A stretch of 44,268 nt of DNA from Acidimicrobiia bacterium (lineage in GTDB: Bacteria; Actinomycetota; Acidimicrobiia; Spongiisociales; ZC4RG35). A program made the translations under genes and the position numbers. The notes under the pieces are model-generated. The model had not been told where the DNA came from and did no database searches. It saw only the letters and a list, made by a program, of their open reading frames with translations. Positions 8,411 through 15,347 of this stretch are shown piece after piece. Each line of letters starts with the position of its first letter. Position 1 is the stretch's first letter. The stretch is from contig PKRG01000021.1 of NCBI GenBank assembly GCA_017577575.1, forward strand, positions 1 to 44,268. The letters run 5' to 3'.

Positions 8411-9874
8411 TCAGGCCCTCGCCTCCGGGCGGGGGCCTGTCCGCCGGCGCTGGGTGAGCGCCACCAGGCTGCCGAGCATGGCGGCGACCATCACCCAGTC
8501 GCCGAAGCGCACGTACACGGTTTCCAGCCCCGGCCGCGGCCGCACTTGCCCATAGAGGATCTCCTGGGTAGCCAGCCCGGTCGTCTCTCCCAGCACCCCG
8601 CCGTCGGTGACGATGACCGACTTGCCGGTCACGGCGGCGTGGATGAGGTCGAGGCCGGTCTCGGCCGATCGCATCCGCGTCATGCCGATGAACTGGTCGG
8701 AAGCCGGTGTGTAGCCGTAGGAGCCTTCGTTGGTGAGCACGGCCAGGACGTCGGCGCCGGCGCGGGCGACTTCCCGGGCGTAGGCGGCGAACCCGCCCTC
8801 GAAGCTGATGACGGTGCCGAGGTCGTAGTCGCCGAGGTCGAACACCACAGGCCCGTCGCCGGGGATCATGTCCCGGGGGACCCGGGAGAGGACCGGTATC
8901 CACTCGAACAGAGGCCGGGCGGGGATGTACTCGCCGAACGGGACCGGATGCTGCTTGCGGTATTCGCCGACGATCTCGCCCTCCGGCGAGAAGAACACGT
9001 TGGCGTTCACCCAATGTGTGTCGCTGACCGGGCGGTCGCCTCCCACCACCATCCACGCCCCGATCCGGGCCGCTTCGGCGGCGATCGCCTCACCCACCTC
9101 CGGGCTGTTGATCGGATCGGCGTTCCAGGATCCCGTCGAGCCCTCCGACCACACGACGAGATCGACCGATCCCGGCTCGATGGTGCGGGTGAGCGCGAGG
9201 TGCTGCTGGTAGGTCCCGTAGCGCTCGTTCTCGCAATGGACGAACGGACACGGCGTAGAGCCCTGGACCACGGCGACTCGCACCACACCGTCGGTGGCGA
9301 GCGGGGGCAGGAGCGCCCCGGCGACGAGGACTCCGACGACGGCGGACACCGGGACGGCCGCCACCCTCCAGCGCCGCGTCGCCAGCCCGGCGGCGGCCGC
9401 CATCAGCACCGCGGTGAGCCCGGTGGTCCCGATCCAGCGGGCGACCCCCCGGGCGGCCGCCACCGATGAGACGCCGTACCCGAAGGCGCCCCATTCGAGC
9501 CCGCCGACCGGGAAGCGATACCGGATCCATTCCGCCACCATCCAGAAGCCCGTCACCGCCACCCACCACGCCGCATCGCGGAGGTGGCCGCCCCACTTCG
9601 TGATCGCCCAGCCGAACAGGGCCACGTACAACGCCTGGCACAGGCCGAGGGCGACGATGGCCTCCAGGGCGAGCTCGGACATCCACCACATCAGGGCGAA
9701 GTAGAAGACGACCCCGTAGACGGCGGCGACGGCGAATCCATCGCGGGGCCGCTCGAGACGGCGCATCCCCGCCAGCCACACCGCCGGGCCGACGACCGTC
9801 AACGGCCACAGGTCGAAGGGCGGGAAGGCGAGCACGGCCAGGGCGGCACCGACGGCGGCCATCACGTACGACAT
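8411..9874 (-). CDS. lnt: Apolipoprotein N-acyltransferase homologue, Ser replaces catalytic Cys
   Basis: Lnt adds the third acyl chain to the N-terminal Cys of lipoproteins in the inner membrane. This 487-residue protein has about six N-terminal hydrophobic segments, then a nitrilase-fold domain from about residue 198. Family residues align as E244 (VVWSEG), K307 (EYRKQHP) and E315 (PFGEY). Where Escherichia coli has Cys387-Tyr-Glu, this protein has Ser357-Phe358-Glu359, encoded by AGC at 8806-8804. It may therefore be catalytically altered or inactive, or a base error may be present (AGC to TGC is one change). The start, MSYVMAAVG, is provisional; MAAVG at 9862 is the alternative. Confidence 0.87.
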   Translation of the reverse strand: MSYVMAAVGAALAVLAFPPFDLWPLTVVGPAVWLAGMRRLERPRDGFAVAAVYGVVFYFALMWWMSELALEAIVALGLCQALYVALFGWAITKWGGHLRDAAWWVAVTGFWMVAEWIRYRFPVGGLEWGAFGYGVSSVAAARGVARWIGTTGLTAVLMAAAAGLATRRWRVAAVPVSAVVGVLVAGALLPPLATDGVVRVAVVQGSTPCPFVHCENERYGTYQQHLALTRTIEPGSVDLVVWSEGSTGSWNADPINSPEVGEAIAAEAARIGAWMVVGGDRPVSDTHWVNANVFFSPEGEIVGEYRKQHPVPFGEYIPARPLFEWIPVLSRVPRDMIPGDGPVVFDLGDYDLGTVISFEGGFAAYAREVARAGADVLAVLTNEGSYGYTPASDQFIGMTRMRSAETGLDLIHAAVTGKSVIVTDGGVLGETTGLATQEILYGQVRPRPGLETVYVRFGDWVMVAAMLGSLVALTQRRRTGPRPEARA

Positions 9875-9941
9875 GCGGACCCACAGTCTGGCCGATGCCG
9901 CCCCGAAGTTCGGTGTCGGGGATCCCTTAGAGTGACTGCCC

Positions 9942-10733
9942 ATGACTTCGGACCTCGATGTCGCACTCCGAGCAGCACGCGCCGGCGCCGAAGTCGTGCG
10001 CCGCGGCTTCACCACCCGCTTCGATGTCGAGTTGAAGGGCGCCGTCGATCCGGTCACCGTCGTCGACAAGCAGGCGGAGGAGGCGATCTTCGACGTCATC
10101 TGCCGGCTACGACCGGACGACCAGGTCCTGGGAGAGGAGTCCGGTGGCGCCGGGTGGGATTCGGACCGGGTGTGGATCGTGGACCCACTCGACGGCACCG
10201 TGAACTTCATCCATGGGCTGCCCCAGGTCGCCGTCTCCGTGGCCGTGTGGGAGAACGGCGAGCCCGTGGCGGGCGCCGTCGTCGACGTGAGCCGGGGAGA
10301 GGAGTTCGCCGCCGCCCGCGGCGCCGGAGCCACGCTGGACGGCGAGCCCATCCGCGTGTCTCCCTGCGAGCAGATGAGCGACGCCCTGGTCGCCACCGGC
10401 TTCCCGTACGACCGCCAGCAGAGAGCCGACGCCTATGTCGAGGTCGTGGCGGGCGTGCTCAGGGAGGCGCAGGGCATGCGGCGGATCGGTTCTGCCGCGC
10501 TCGACATCTGCTGGGTGGCGTGCGGCCGCTTCGACGGCTACTGGGAGTTCTCCCTCGCCCCTTGGGACATGGCCGCCGGCGTGCTCGTCCTCCAGGAGGC
10601 GGGCGGGAAGGTCACGGACCATCTCGAGCGTCCCTACGTCCTGGGATCGCCGGTTCTCGTCGCCAGCAACGGGCGCATCCACTCGCGCCTGGCCGAGATC
10701 GTCGCCACCCACCTGCCCGAACATCTGCGATGA
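9942..10733 (+). CDS. Inositol monophosphatase family protein
   Basis: Mg-dependent sugar or inositol phosphatase of 263 residues. Metal-site motifs are present: GEESGG, then WIVDPLDGTVNFIHG (the DPxDGT signature), and SLAPWDMAAGVLVLQEAGGKVTD near the C-terminus. The substrate could be myo-inositol-1-phosphate, histidinol phosphate or another phosphate ester; the sequence does not decide. A TAGAGT -10 box (9928-9933) lies 8 nt before the ATG, indicating a leaderless transcript. It overlaps the amidohydrolase gene by ATGA, so the two are translationally coupled. Confidence 0.92.
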   Translation: MTSDLDVALRAARAGAEVVRRGFTTRFDVELKGAVDPVTVVDKQAEEAIFDVICRLRPDDQVLGEESGGAGWDSDRVWIVDPLDGTVNFIHGLPQVAVSVAVWENGEPVAGAVVDVSRGEEFAAARGAGATLDGEPIRVSPCEQMSDALVATGFPYDRQQRADAYVEVVAGVLREAQGMRRIGSAALDICWVACGRFDGYWEFSLAPWDMAAGVLVLQEAGGKVTDHLERPYVLGSPVLVASNGRIHSRLAEIVATHLPEHLR

Positions 10734-12262
10734 CGGCCACGGTCGTGGTCGCCGACGCCGTCCTCGGCGCTCCCACGCCGGGCGACGCGGTCGTGATCGA
10801 AGACGGCCGCGTGGTGGCGGTGACGTGGCGGGACCAGGTAGGCACCGACCCGACGTACCGCCACGACGGGGCGGTGATCCTGCCGGGGCTGATCGATTCC
10901 CACCTCCACCCGCTCGGCTACACGGCGTTGGTGACCGGCACCTCGGTCAACCGGGCCGCCGACGTGGGTGAGCTGCAGGAGATGCTGGCCGAGGCCGCCG
11001 CCGCCCTCCCTGCGGGCGGCGCATTGGTTGCCCAGCGTCTCGACGACACCCGCCTCGGCCGGCTGCCGACCCGCCACGACCTCGACCGAGCCGTCGCCGA
11101 CCGGCCCGTCCTGGTCTACCGGTACTGCGGCCACGTCGCCGTCGCCAACACCGCCGCCCTGGCCGCGGCCGGGGTCTCTTCGGGCACCTCCGACCCGGCG
11201 GGAGGCTCTTTCGGCCGCGATGCCGAGGGCGCCCCCACCGGGGTGCTCCGGGAGACGGCCATCGACGTCGTCTCCCGCGCTCTCGATCCGCTCACCCCGC
11301 CTCCCCGGCCCGATCAGGTCCTCGCCGCGATGGATGCCCTGGCGGCGGTGGGGATCGTCCGCATCGGGGCGATGGTCTCGGTCGGCCGCCCGCTGTGGGC
11401 GGGGGTGGGCGACGAGGTGGAGGGAATCTGCTCGGTGGCTCGGGACCTCCCCATCGCAGTCGACGCCATGGTCGTCGCCGACACACCCGAGGATCTCCGC
11501 GCCGCCGCCCGCCGACTGGAAGCGGCCGGCGGGAAGGTGCGGTTCTGGGGGTGGAAGGAATTCGCCGACGGCAGCCTGGGTGGTCACACCGCGGCGATGC
11601 ACGAACCGTTCGCCGACGGCGGAGCGGTCGGCACTCTCCGGTTGGCGCCCGAGCGTTTCCGTGAGATGGCCCGGGCCTCGTTCGACCTCGGAGGGGTGGC
11701 CGCGGTCCACGCCATCGGCGACCGGGCCATCGACTCCACCCTCGACCTGTTCGACGAGGCGATCCGGGCGGGCGCGGACCCGTCCCGGCTGCGGCTCGAG
11801 CACGTGTCGGTCCCGTCGGAGGCGGCAATCTCCCGCCTCGCCTCGATGGGAGTGGTCGCATCGGTGCAGCCGAGTTTCCTCGTCTCCGAACCGGAGTGGG
11901 TGCCGGCGCGTCTCGGGCCCGGCCGGGCCGCCTATCCGTTGCGCTCCATGCTGGACGCGGGGGTGCGGATGATCGGCGGCTCCGATTGCCCGGTCGAGCC
12001 GCCCGATCCCCTGCCGGCGATCGCCGCCGCCGTCCACCGCCCCGGATGGGACGACGGCCAGGGCCTGACCGTGGAAGAGGCACTGGCCCTGTACACGAGT
12101 TGGCCAGCGGACCACTTCGCAGCCCCGCCGCCGCTGGGTCCCGGCGCCCCCGCCGACATGGTGGTCGTCGCCGGCGAGGTCGGCTCTCCCGAGGCTCGGG
12201 TCGAGACGGTCTACCGAGAGGGCGTCCCCGCCTCGTTCCGCCCCATCGACTGGCCGGGCTGA
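10730..12262 (+). CDS. YtcJ-like metal-dependent amidohydrolase
   Basis: A 510-residue member of amidohydrolase family 3. It carries the N-terminal beta-sandwich strand, then LPGLIDSHLHPLG with the HxH metal ligands, a central WGWKEFADGSLGGHTAAM segment, VHAIGDRAIDSTLDLF, RLEHVSVPS and MIGGSDCPVEPPDPLPAI with the last aspartate. The natural substrate of YtcJ-type enzymes is usually unknown; amide or carbamate hydrolysis is expected. Its start overlaps the stop of the phosphatase gene (ATGA), implying joint expression and perhaps a shared catabolic role. Confidence 0.9.
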   Translation: MTATVVVADAVLGAPTPGDAVVIEDGRVVAVTWRDQVGTDPTYRHDGAVILPGLIDSHLHPLGYTALVTGTSVNRAADVGELQEMLAEAAAALPAGGALVAQRLDDTRLGRLPTRHDLDRAVADRPVLVYRYCGHVAVANTAALAAAGVSSGTSDPAGGSFGRDAEGAPTGVLRETAIDVVSRALDPLTPPPRPDQVLAAMDALAAVGIVRIGAMVSVGRPLWAGVGDEVEGICSVARDLPIAVDAMVVADTPEDLRAAARRLEAAGGKVRFWGWKEFADGSLGGHTAAMHEPFADGGAVGTLRLAPERFREMARASFDLGGVAAVHAIGDRAIDSTLDLFDEAIRAGADPSRLRLEHVSVPSEAAISRLASMGVVASVQPSFLVSEPEWVPARLGPGRAAYPLRSMLDAGVRMIGGSDCPVEPPDPLPAIAAAVHRPGWDDGQGLTVEEALALYTSWPADHFAAPPPLGPGAPADMVVVAGEVGSPEARVETVYREGVPASFRPIDWPG

Positions 12263-12305
12263 CATCCAGGTTGCGATTGCCTCTGGGGACGGGGATGCTT
12301 TGACG

Positions 12306-14255
12306 ATGCGTTTCGCCTCCTCCGCCGAAGAAGTCAACCGGATCACCGACGACGCGATCACCGAGGCCGACGAGCTGGTCGACCGGCTCGTCTCCGCCAC
12401 GGAGCGGTCGTGGGAGACGACTCTCGCCCCCCTCGACGAGATCTCCGACCGGATCGAGCGTGCCTTCGGCTCGGGGGCATTCATGGGGTACGTCCACGAG
12501 GACGAAGACGTCCGCAACGCCGCACGCGTCGCCGAGGCACGGATCCAGCAGTGGGCGGTGGACCTCGTCTTCCGGGAGGACCTGTACCAGGCGGTGTCGG
12601 AGTTCGCCTCCACCGGCTCCGCCGGCTCCCTCTCCAGCGAGCGGGCGCGTCTGCTCGAGTTCACGCTGCGAGACCTTCGTCGCGCCGGGCACGAGCTCCC
12701 GCCCGAAGTCCGCCAGGAAGTCAGAGAGCTCACCTCGCGCCTGGTCCAGCTCGGCGTCGAGTTCGAACAGAACATCGCCGAGCAAAAGGACCACCTGATT
12801 GTCACCCGCGAGGACCTCGACGGCCTGCCCGAGTCGTACATCCAGAACCTGGCGCCCGGCGACGAAGAGGGGACGTTCAAGGTGTCGATGGCCTACCCGG
12901 ACGTGATTCCCTTCCTGGAGAACGCCCGTCGACGGGACCTCCGGGAACAGCTGTCCTTCAAGTTCAACACCCGGGCGGCGGAGAAGAACAAGCCGATCCT
13001 CGAGGAAGCGGTGAGGATCCGGGCCAGGATCGCCGAGCTGTTCGGCCATCCCTCGTGGGCTCACTACCAGCTCGAGGAACGGATGGCGAAGGACCCCGAT
13101 GCCGTGCAGCGGTTCTACGACGAGCTGCTCCCCCCTCTGACCGAGGCCGGGAGGCGTGAGATCGCCGAGATGGAGGCGATGCTGCGCGAGGACACTGGCG
13201 ACCCGCAGGCTCGCCTGGAGGTGTGGGACTGGCGCTACTACCACACCCGTCTGCGCCGGGAGCGACACGGCGTGGACCCCAACGAAGTCGCCGAGTACTT
13301 CCCCCTGGAGCAGGTGCTCGACGGCATGTTCGCCATCACCGGTGAGGTGTTCGGCCTCGAATATCGACCGGCCGACGTCGCCACCTGGCATCCCGACGTG
13401 CGCACCTACGCCGTCCACGACAAGGAGTCGAAGGAGCTCATAGGCCACTTCCACATGGACCTCTTCCCCCGGGAAGGGAAGTACAGCCACGCCGCCGCTT
13501 TCACTCTGATCCCCGGCCGCCGGCTCCCCGACGGGTCGTATCAGAAGCCGATGTCGGCGATCGTGGCGAACTTCACCAAGCCATCGGGCGATCGCCCCTC
13601 GCTGTTGCAGCACCAGGAGGTGGAGACGCTCTTCCACGAGTTCGGCCACGTGTTGCACCAGGTGCTCACCAAGGCCGAGTTGGTGCGCTTCTCGGGCTCC
13701 TCGACGGAGCGCGACTTCGTCGAGGCGCCGTCGCAGATCATGGAGCACTGGACGTGGCGGCCAGAGGTCCTCGCCACGTTCGCCCGCCACTACGAGACCG
13801 GCGAGCCCATTCCCGAGTCCCTCGTCGAGGCCATGGTGGAGGCCCGGAACCTGAACATCGCTCTGCAGACTCTCCGCCAGGCCCAGTTCGGCATCTTCGA
13901 CTTGCTGATCCACGGCCCCGGTGCCGCCACCATCGACATCGAGGAGGCGAACCGCAGGGCCACCGAGGTGTCGTTGCTCCCCTTCCACGAGGGCACGTTC
14001 TTCCCGGCGAGCTTCGGGCACATGCTGGGCGGATACGACGCCGGTTACTACGGCTACCTGTGGTCGGAGGTCTACGGGGACGACATGTTCAGCCGCTTCG
14101 AGGCCGAGGGTGTCACCAACCCCAAGGTGGGCGCCGAGTACCGGCGCATCGTCCTGGAATCCGGTGGGTCGCGGGACGGCATGGACTTGCTCGTCGAGTT
14201 CCTGGGTCGGCAACCTTCCAACGAGGCCTTCCTCCGGAAACTGGGGATCGCCTAG
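12306..14255 (+). CDS. M3 family zinc oligopeptidase
   Basis: Cytoplasmic thimet-type oligopeptidase of 649 residues that cleaves short peptides. The zinc site is LFHEFGHVLHQ (HExxH, about residue 440), with the downstream SSTERDFVEAPSQIMEHW carrying the third ligand Glu. C-terminal hallmarks include FPASFGHMLGGYDAGYYGY, LWSEVYGDDMF and SGGSRDGMDLLVEFLGRQP. The length and the GGSRDG motif fit the Dcp/OpdA/thimet branch rather than PepF. ATG at 12306 is preferred to the TTG 6 nt upstream. There is no obvious ribosome binding site beyond a GGGGA about 10 nt away. Confidence 0.93.
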   Translation: MRFASSAEEVNRITDDAITEADELVDRLVSATERSWETTLAPLDEISDRIERAFGSGAFMGYVHEDEDVRNAARVAEARIQQWAVDLVFREDLYQAVSEFASTGSAGSLSSERARLLEFTLRDLRRAGHELPPEVRQEVRELTSRLVQLGVEFEQNIAEQKDHLIVTREDLDGLPESYIQNLAPGDEEGTFKVSMAYPDVIPFLENARRRDLREQLSFKFNTRAAEKNKPILEEAVRIRARIAELFGHPSWAHYQLEERMAKDPDAVQRFYDELLPPLTEAGRREIAEMEAMLREDTGDPQARLEVWDWRYYHTRLRRERHGVDPNEVAEYFPLEQVLDGMFAITGEVFGLEYRPADVATWHPDVRTYAVHDKESKELIGHFHMDLFPREGKYSHAAAFTLIPGRRLPDGSYQKPMSAIVANFTKPSGDRPSLLQHQEVETLFHEFGHVLHQVLTKAELVRFSGSSTERDFVEAPSQIMEHWTWRPEVLATFARHYETGEPIPESLVEAMVEARNLNIALQTLRQAQFGIFDLLIHGPGAATIDIEEANRRATEVSLLPFHEGTFFPASFGHMLGGYDAGYYGYLWSEVYGDDMFSRFEAEGVTNPKVGAEYRRIVLESGGSRDGMDLLVEFLGRQPSNEAFLRKLGIA

Positions 14256-14438
14256 GAACCTTCCTGGCCCGGGCGGCGTCTATCCAGTGACGGCTTTACG
14301 GAGGCTTTATCTCCGTCGAGCGATCCTGGAATCGACGAACAGGGGGAGATCCCTCCCAGGCAACTCCCAGACGTCAACAGGGAATAGTTCCCGCCCCTCA
14401 GGAGTTCTCCAGTTACGTACCGGAAGAAAGGAGGGCCC

Positions 14439-14636
14439 GTGAGCGAGACCCTCAAGGGCAAGGCAATCAAAGGAATCACCCGAGCCTCACGCCGGTATTC
14501 CGAGGGCCGTGTCTGCGCCCATCCCGAATGTGACACGAAGCTGAGCATCTACAACAAGCGTGAGTACTGCCATCTCCACGCCCCGGTCAAGTTCCCCCGG
14601 GTTCGGGGCCGGATCTTGCCGGAAGGCTCGGGATGA
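14439..14636 (+). CDS. Small basic protein with CCCH-type zinc motif
   Basis: A 65-residue protein, rich in Lys and Arg, with a putative zinc knuckle: Cys26, Cys31, Cys44 and His47 (C-x4-C-x12-C-x2-H), plus His28 and His45 nearby. The basic N-terminus (KGKAIKGITRASRRY) and the C-terminus (PRVRGRILPEG) suggest nucleic-acid or ribosome contact. I do not recognise a named family. The GTG start has an excellent GAAAGGAGGG ribosome binding site 5 nt upstream. It has a 183-nt untranslated upstream gap containing a GGGAA-tag-TTCCC hairpin, and lies directly before the 6C-type RNA promoter, which overlaps its stop. Confidence 0.78.
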   Translation: MSETLKGKAIKGITRASRRYSEGRVCAHPECDTKLSIYNKREYCHLHAPVKFPRVRGRILPEGSG

Positions 14637-14662
14637 CAAACGTTTGCGCGATCTGCTAATCT
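14633..14662 (+). promoter_or_regulatory. Promoter of the 6C-type RNA
   Basis: ATGACA (14633-14638, five of six matches to the -35 consensus), an 18-nt spacer and TAATCT (14657-14662). Transcription would start near 14669. The -35 overlaps the stop codon of the small zinc-motif gene, and a CAAACGTTTG palindrome (14637-14646) overlaps the spacer. Confidence 0.6.
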
Positions 14663-14668
14663 GCGCCC

Positions 14669-14765
14669 CACTTGGGTGTCGCGGTCTCAGGTTCTCTCCC
14701 CCTCCCCCGACGCCGCGACATCCTACGGAGGCCCCGGTCCCCCCGGCCGGGGCCTCCAGTCTTTG
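14669..14765 (+). ncRNA. 6C-type small RNA
   Basis: Two hairpins with C-rich loops, the layout of the actinobacterial 6C RNA family. Hairpin 1 pairs TGTCGCGG (14677-14684) with CCGCGACA (14713-14720) around a 28-nt loop containing CTCTCCCCCTCCCCC. Hairpin 2 pairs GGAGGCCCCGG (14727-14737) with its complement (14747-14757) around a loop with six consecutive C, followed by TCTTT, so it also acts as terminator. A promoter sits just upstream. Known 6C RNAs act in trans, with the exposed C tracts pairing to G-rich ribosome binding sites. The 5' end is inferred from the promoter. Confidence 0.75.
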
Positions 14766-14781
14766 GGCCCAGCCGCTCGTG

Positions 14782-14800
14782 ACCCCACCCCCGGTGGGGT
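14782..14800 (+). promoter_or_regulatory. CsoR operator and csoR promoter
   Basis: ACCCCACC-CCC-GGTGGGGT is a perfect palindrome with 8-nt arms, of the G/C-tract type bound by CsoR repressors. The csoR -10 box TATCGT (14817-14822) lies downstream with a 7-nt spacer to the GTG at 14830, so the right arm of the operator covers the expected -35 position (14794-14799). Copper-bound CsoR would release the site and induce the csoR-copZ-copA operon. Confidence 0.8.
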
Positions 14801-14829
14801 AGGCATCTGAACCGGCTATCGTGGGTACC

Positions 14830-15135
14830 GTGAAGCCCGAACACAAGCGCTCGGCGATCAACCGGCTCAAGACCGTGCGCGGCCATCTGGATGCCGTCCT
14901 CGGCATGGTCGAAGAAGAGCGCTACTGCCCCGACGTGATGAAGCAGGTCTCGGCGCTCCAGGCCTCGCTCGAGAAGGTCAACCGCATCCTGCTCCAGAAC
15001 CACCTGGAGACGTGTGTGGCTTCGGCGGTGGCCGAGGGCAGGACCGCCGAGATCGTCGAAGAGCTGATGGAGACCATGAAGTACACGGCGGCGGTCACCG
15101 GACCGGCGCCGATCAGTGAGGAGTCCGCGACATGA
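14830..15135 (+). CDS. csoR: Copper-sensing transcriptional repressor CsoR
   Basis: All-helical DNA-binding repressor of 101 residues. The Cu(I) ligand triad is present as Cys33 (RYCPDV), His58 and Cys62 (NHLETC). Apo-CsoR blocks the operon and Cu(I) binding releases it. The GTG at 14830 is preferred over the GTG at 14821, because TATCGT at 14817-14822 forms a -10 box 7 nt before it and would overlap the earlier start. Its stop overlaps the copZ start (ATGA), so the three copper genes are translated from one message. Confidence 0.94.
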   Translation: MKPEHKRSAINRLKTVRGHLDAVLGMVEEERYCPDVMKQVSALQASLEKVNRILLQNHLETCVASAVAEGRTAEIVEELMETMKYTAAVTGPAPISEESAT

Positions 15136-15347
15136 CCACCACCACGCTCACCGTCCCTGACATCTCCTGTGCCCACTGCAAGCAGAGCATCGAAGGCGCC
15201 GTCTCCGCCCTCCCCGGGGTGCGATCGGTGGAGGTGGACATCGAGCCCAAGACGGTGACCCTCGAATACGACGAGGCCGAGGTCGACCTCGGCCAGATCG
15301 TGCGCGCCATCGAGGAGGTGGGCTATGACGTCCCCGGCCACGTCTGA
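15132..15347 (+). CDS. copZ: CopZ-like copper chaperone (HMA domain)
   Basis: A 71-residue heavy-metal-associated domain with the Cu(I)-binding CAHC motif (Cys13 and Cys16) and the usual beta-alpha-beta-beta-alpha-beta spacing (VRSVEVDIEPKTVTLEYD). It should carry Cu(I) in the cytoplasm to the adjacent CopA or to CsoR. The ATG overlaps the csoR stop by 4 nt, and the 3' end contains the ribosome binding site and start of copA, an overlap of 23 nt. Confidence 0.94.
   Translation: MTTTTLTVPDISCAHCKQSIEGAVSALPGVRSVEVDIEPKTVTLEYDEAEVDLGQIVRAIEEVGYDVPGHV

Noticed and set aside
14256..14438. Possible additional gene or riboswitch before the zinc-motif protein
   Set aside because: Only short weak hairpins (such as GGGAA-tag-TTCCC) are visible and no frame with a start and ribosome binding site; left as untranslated sequence.
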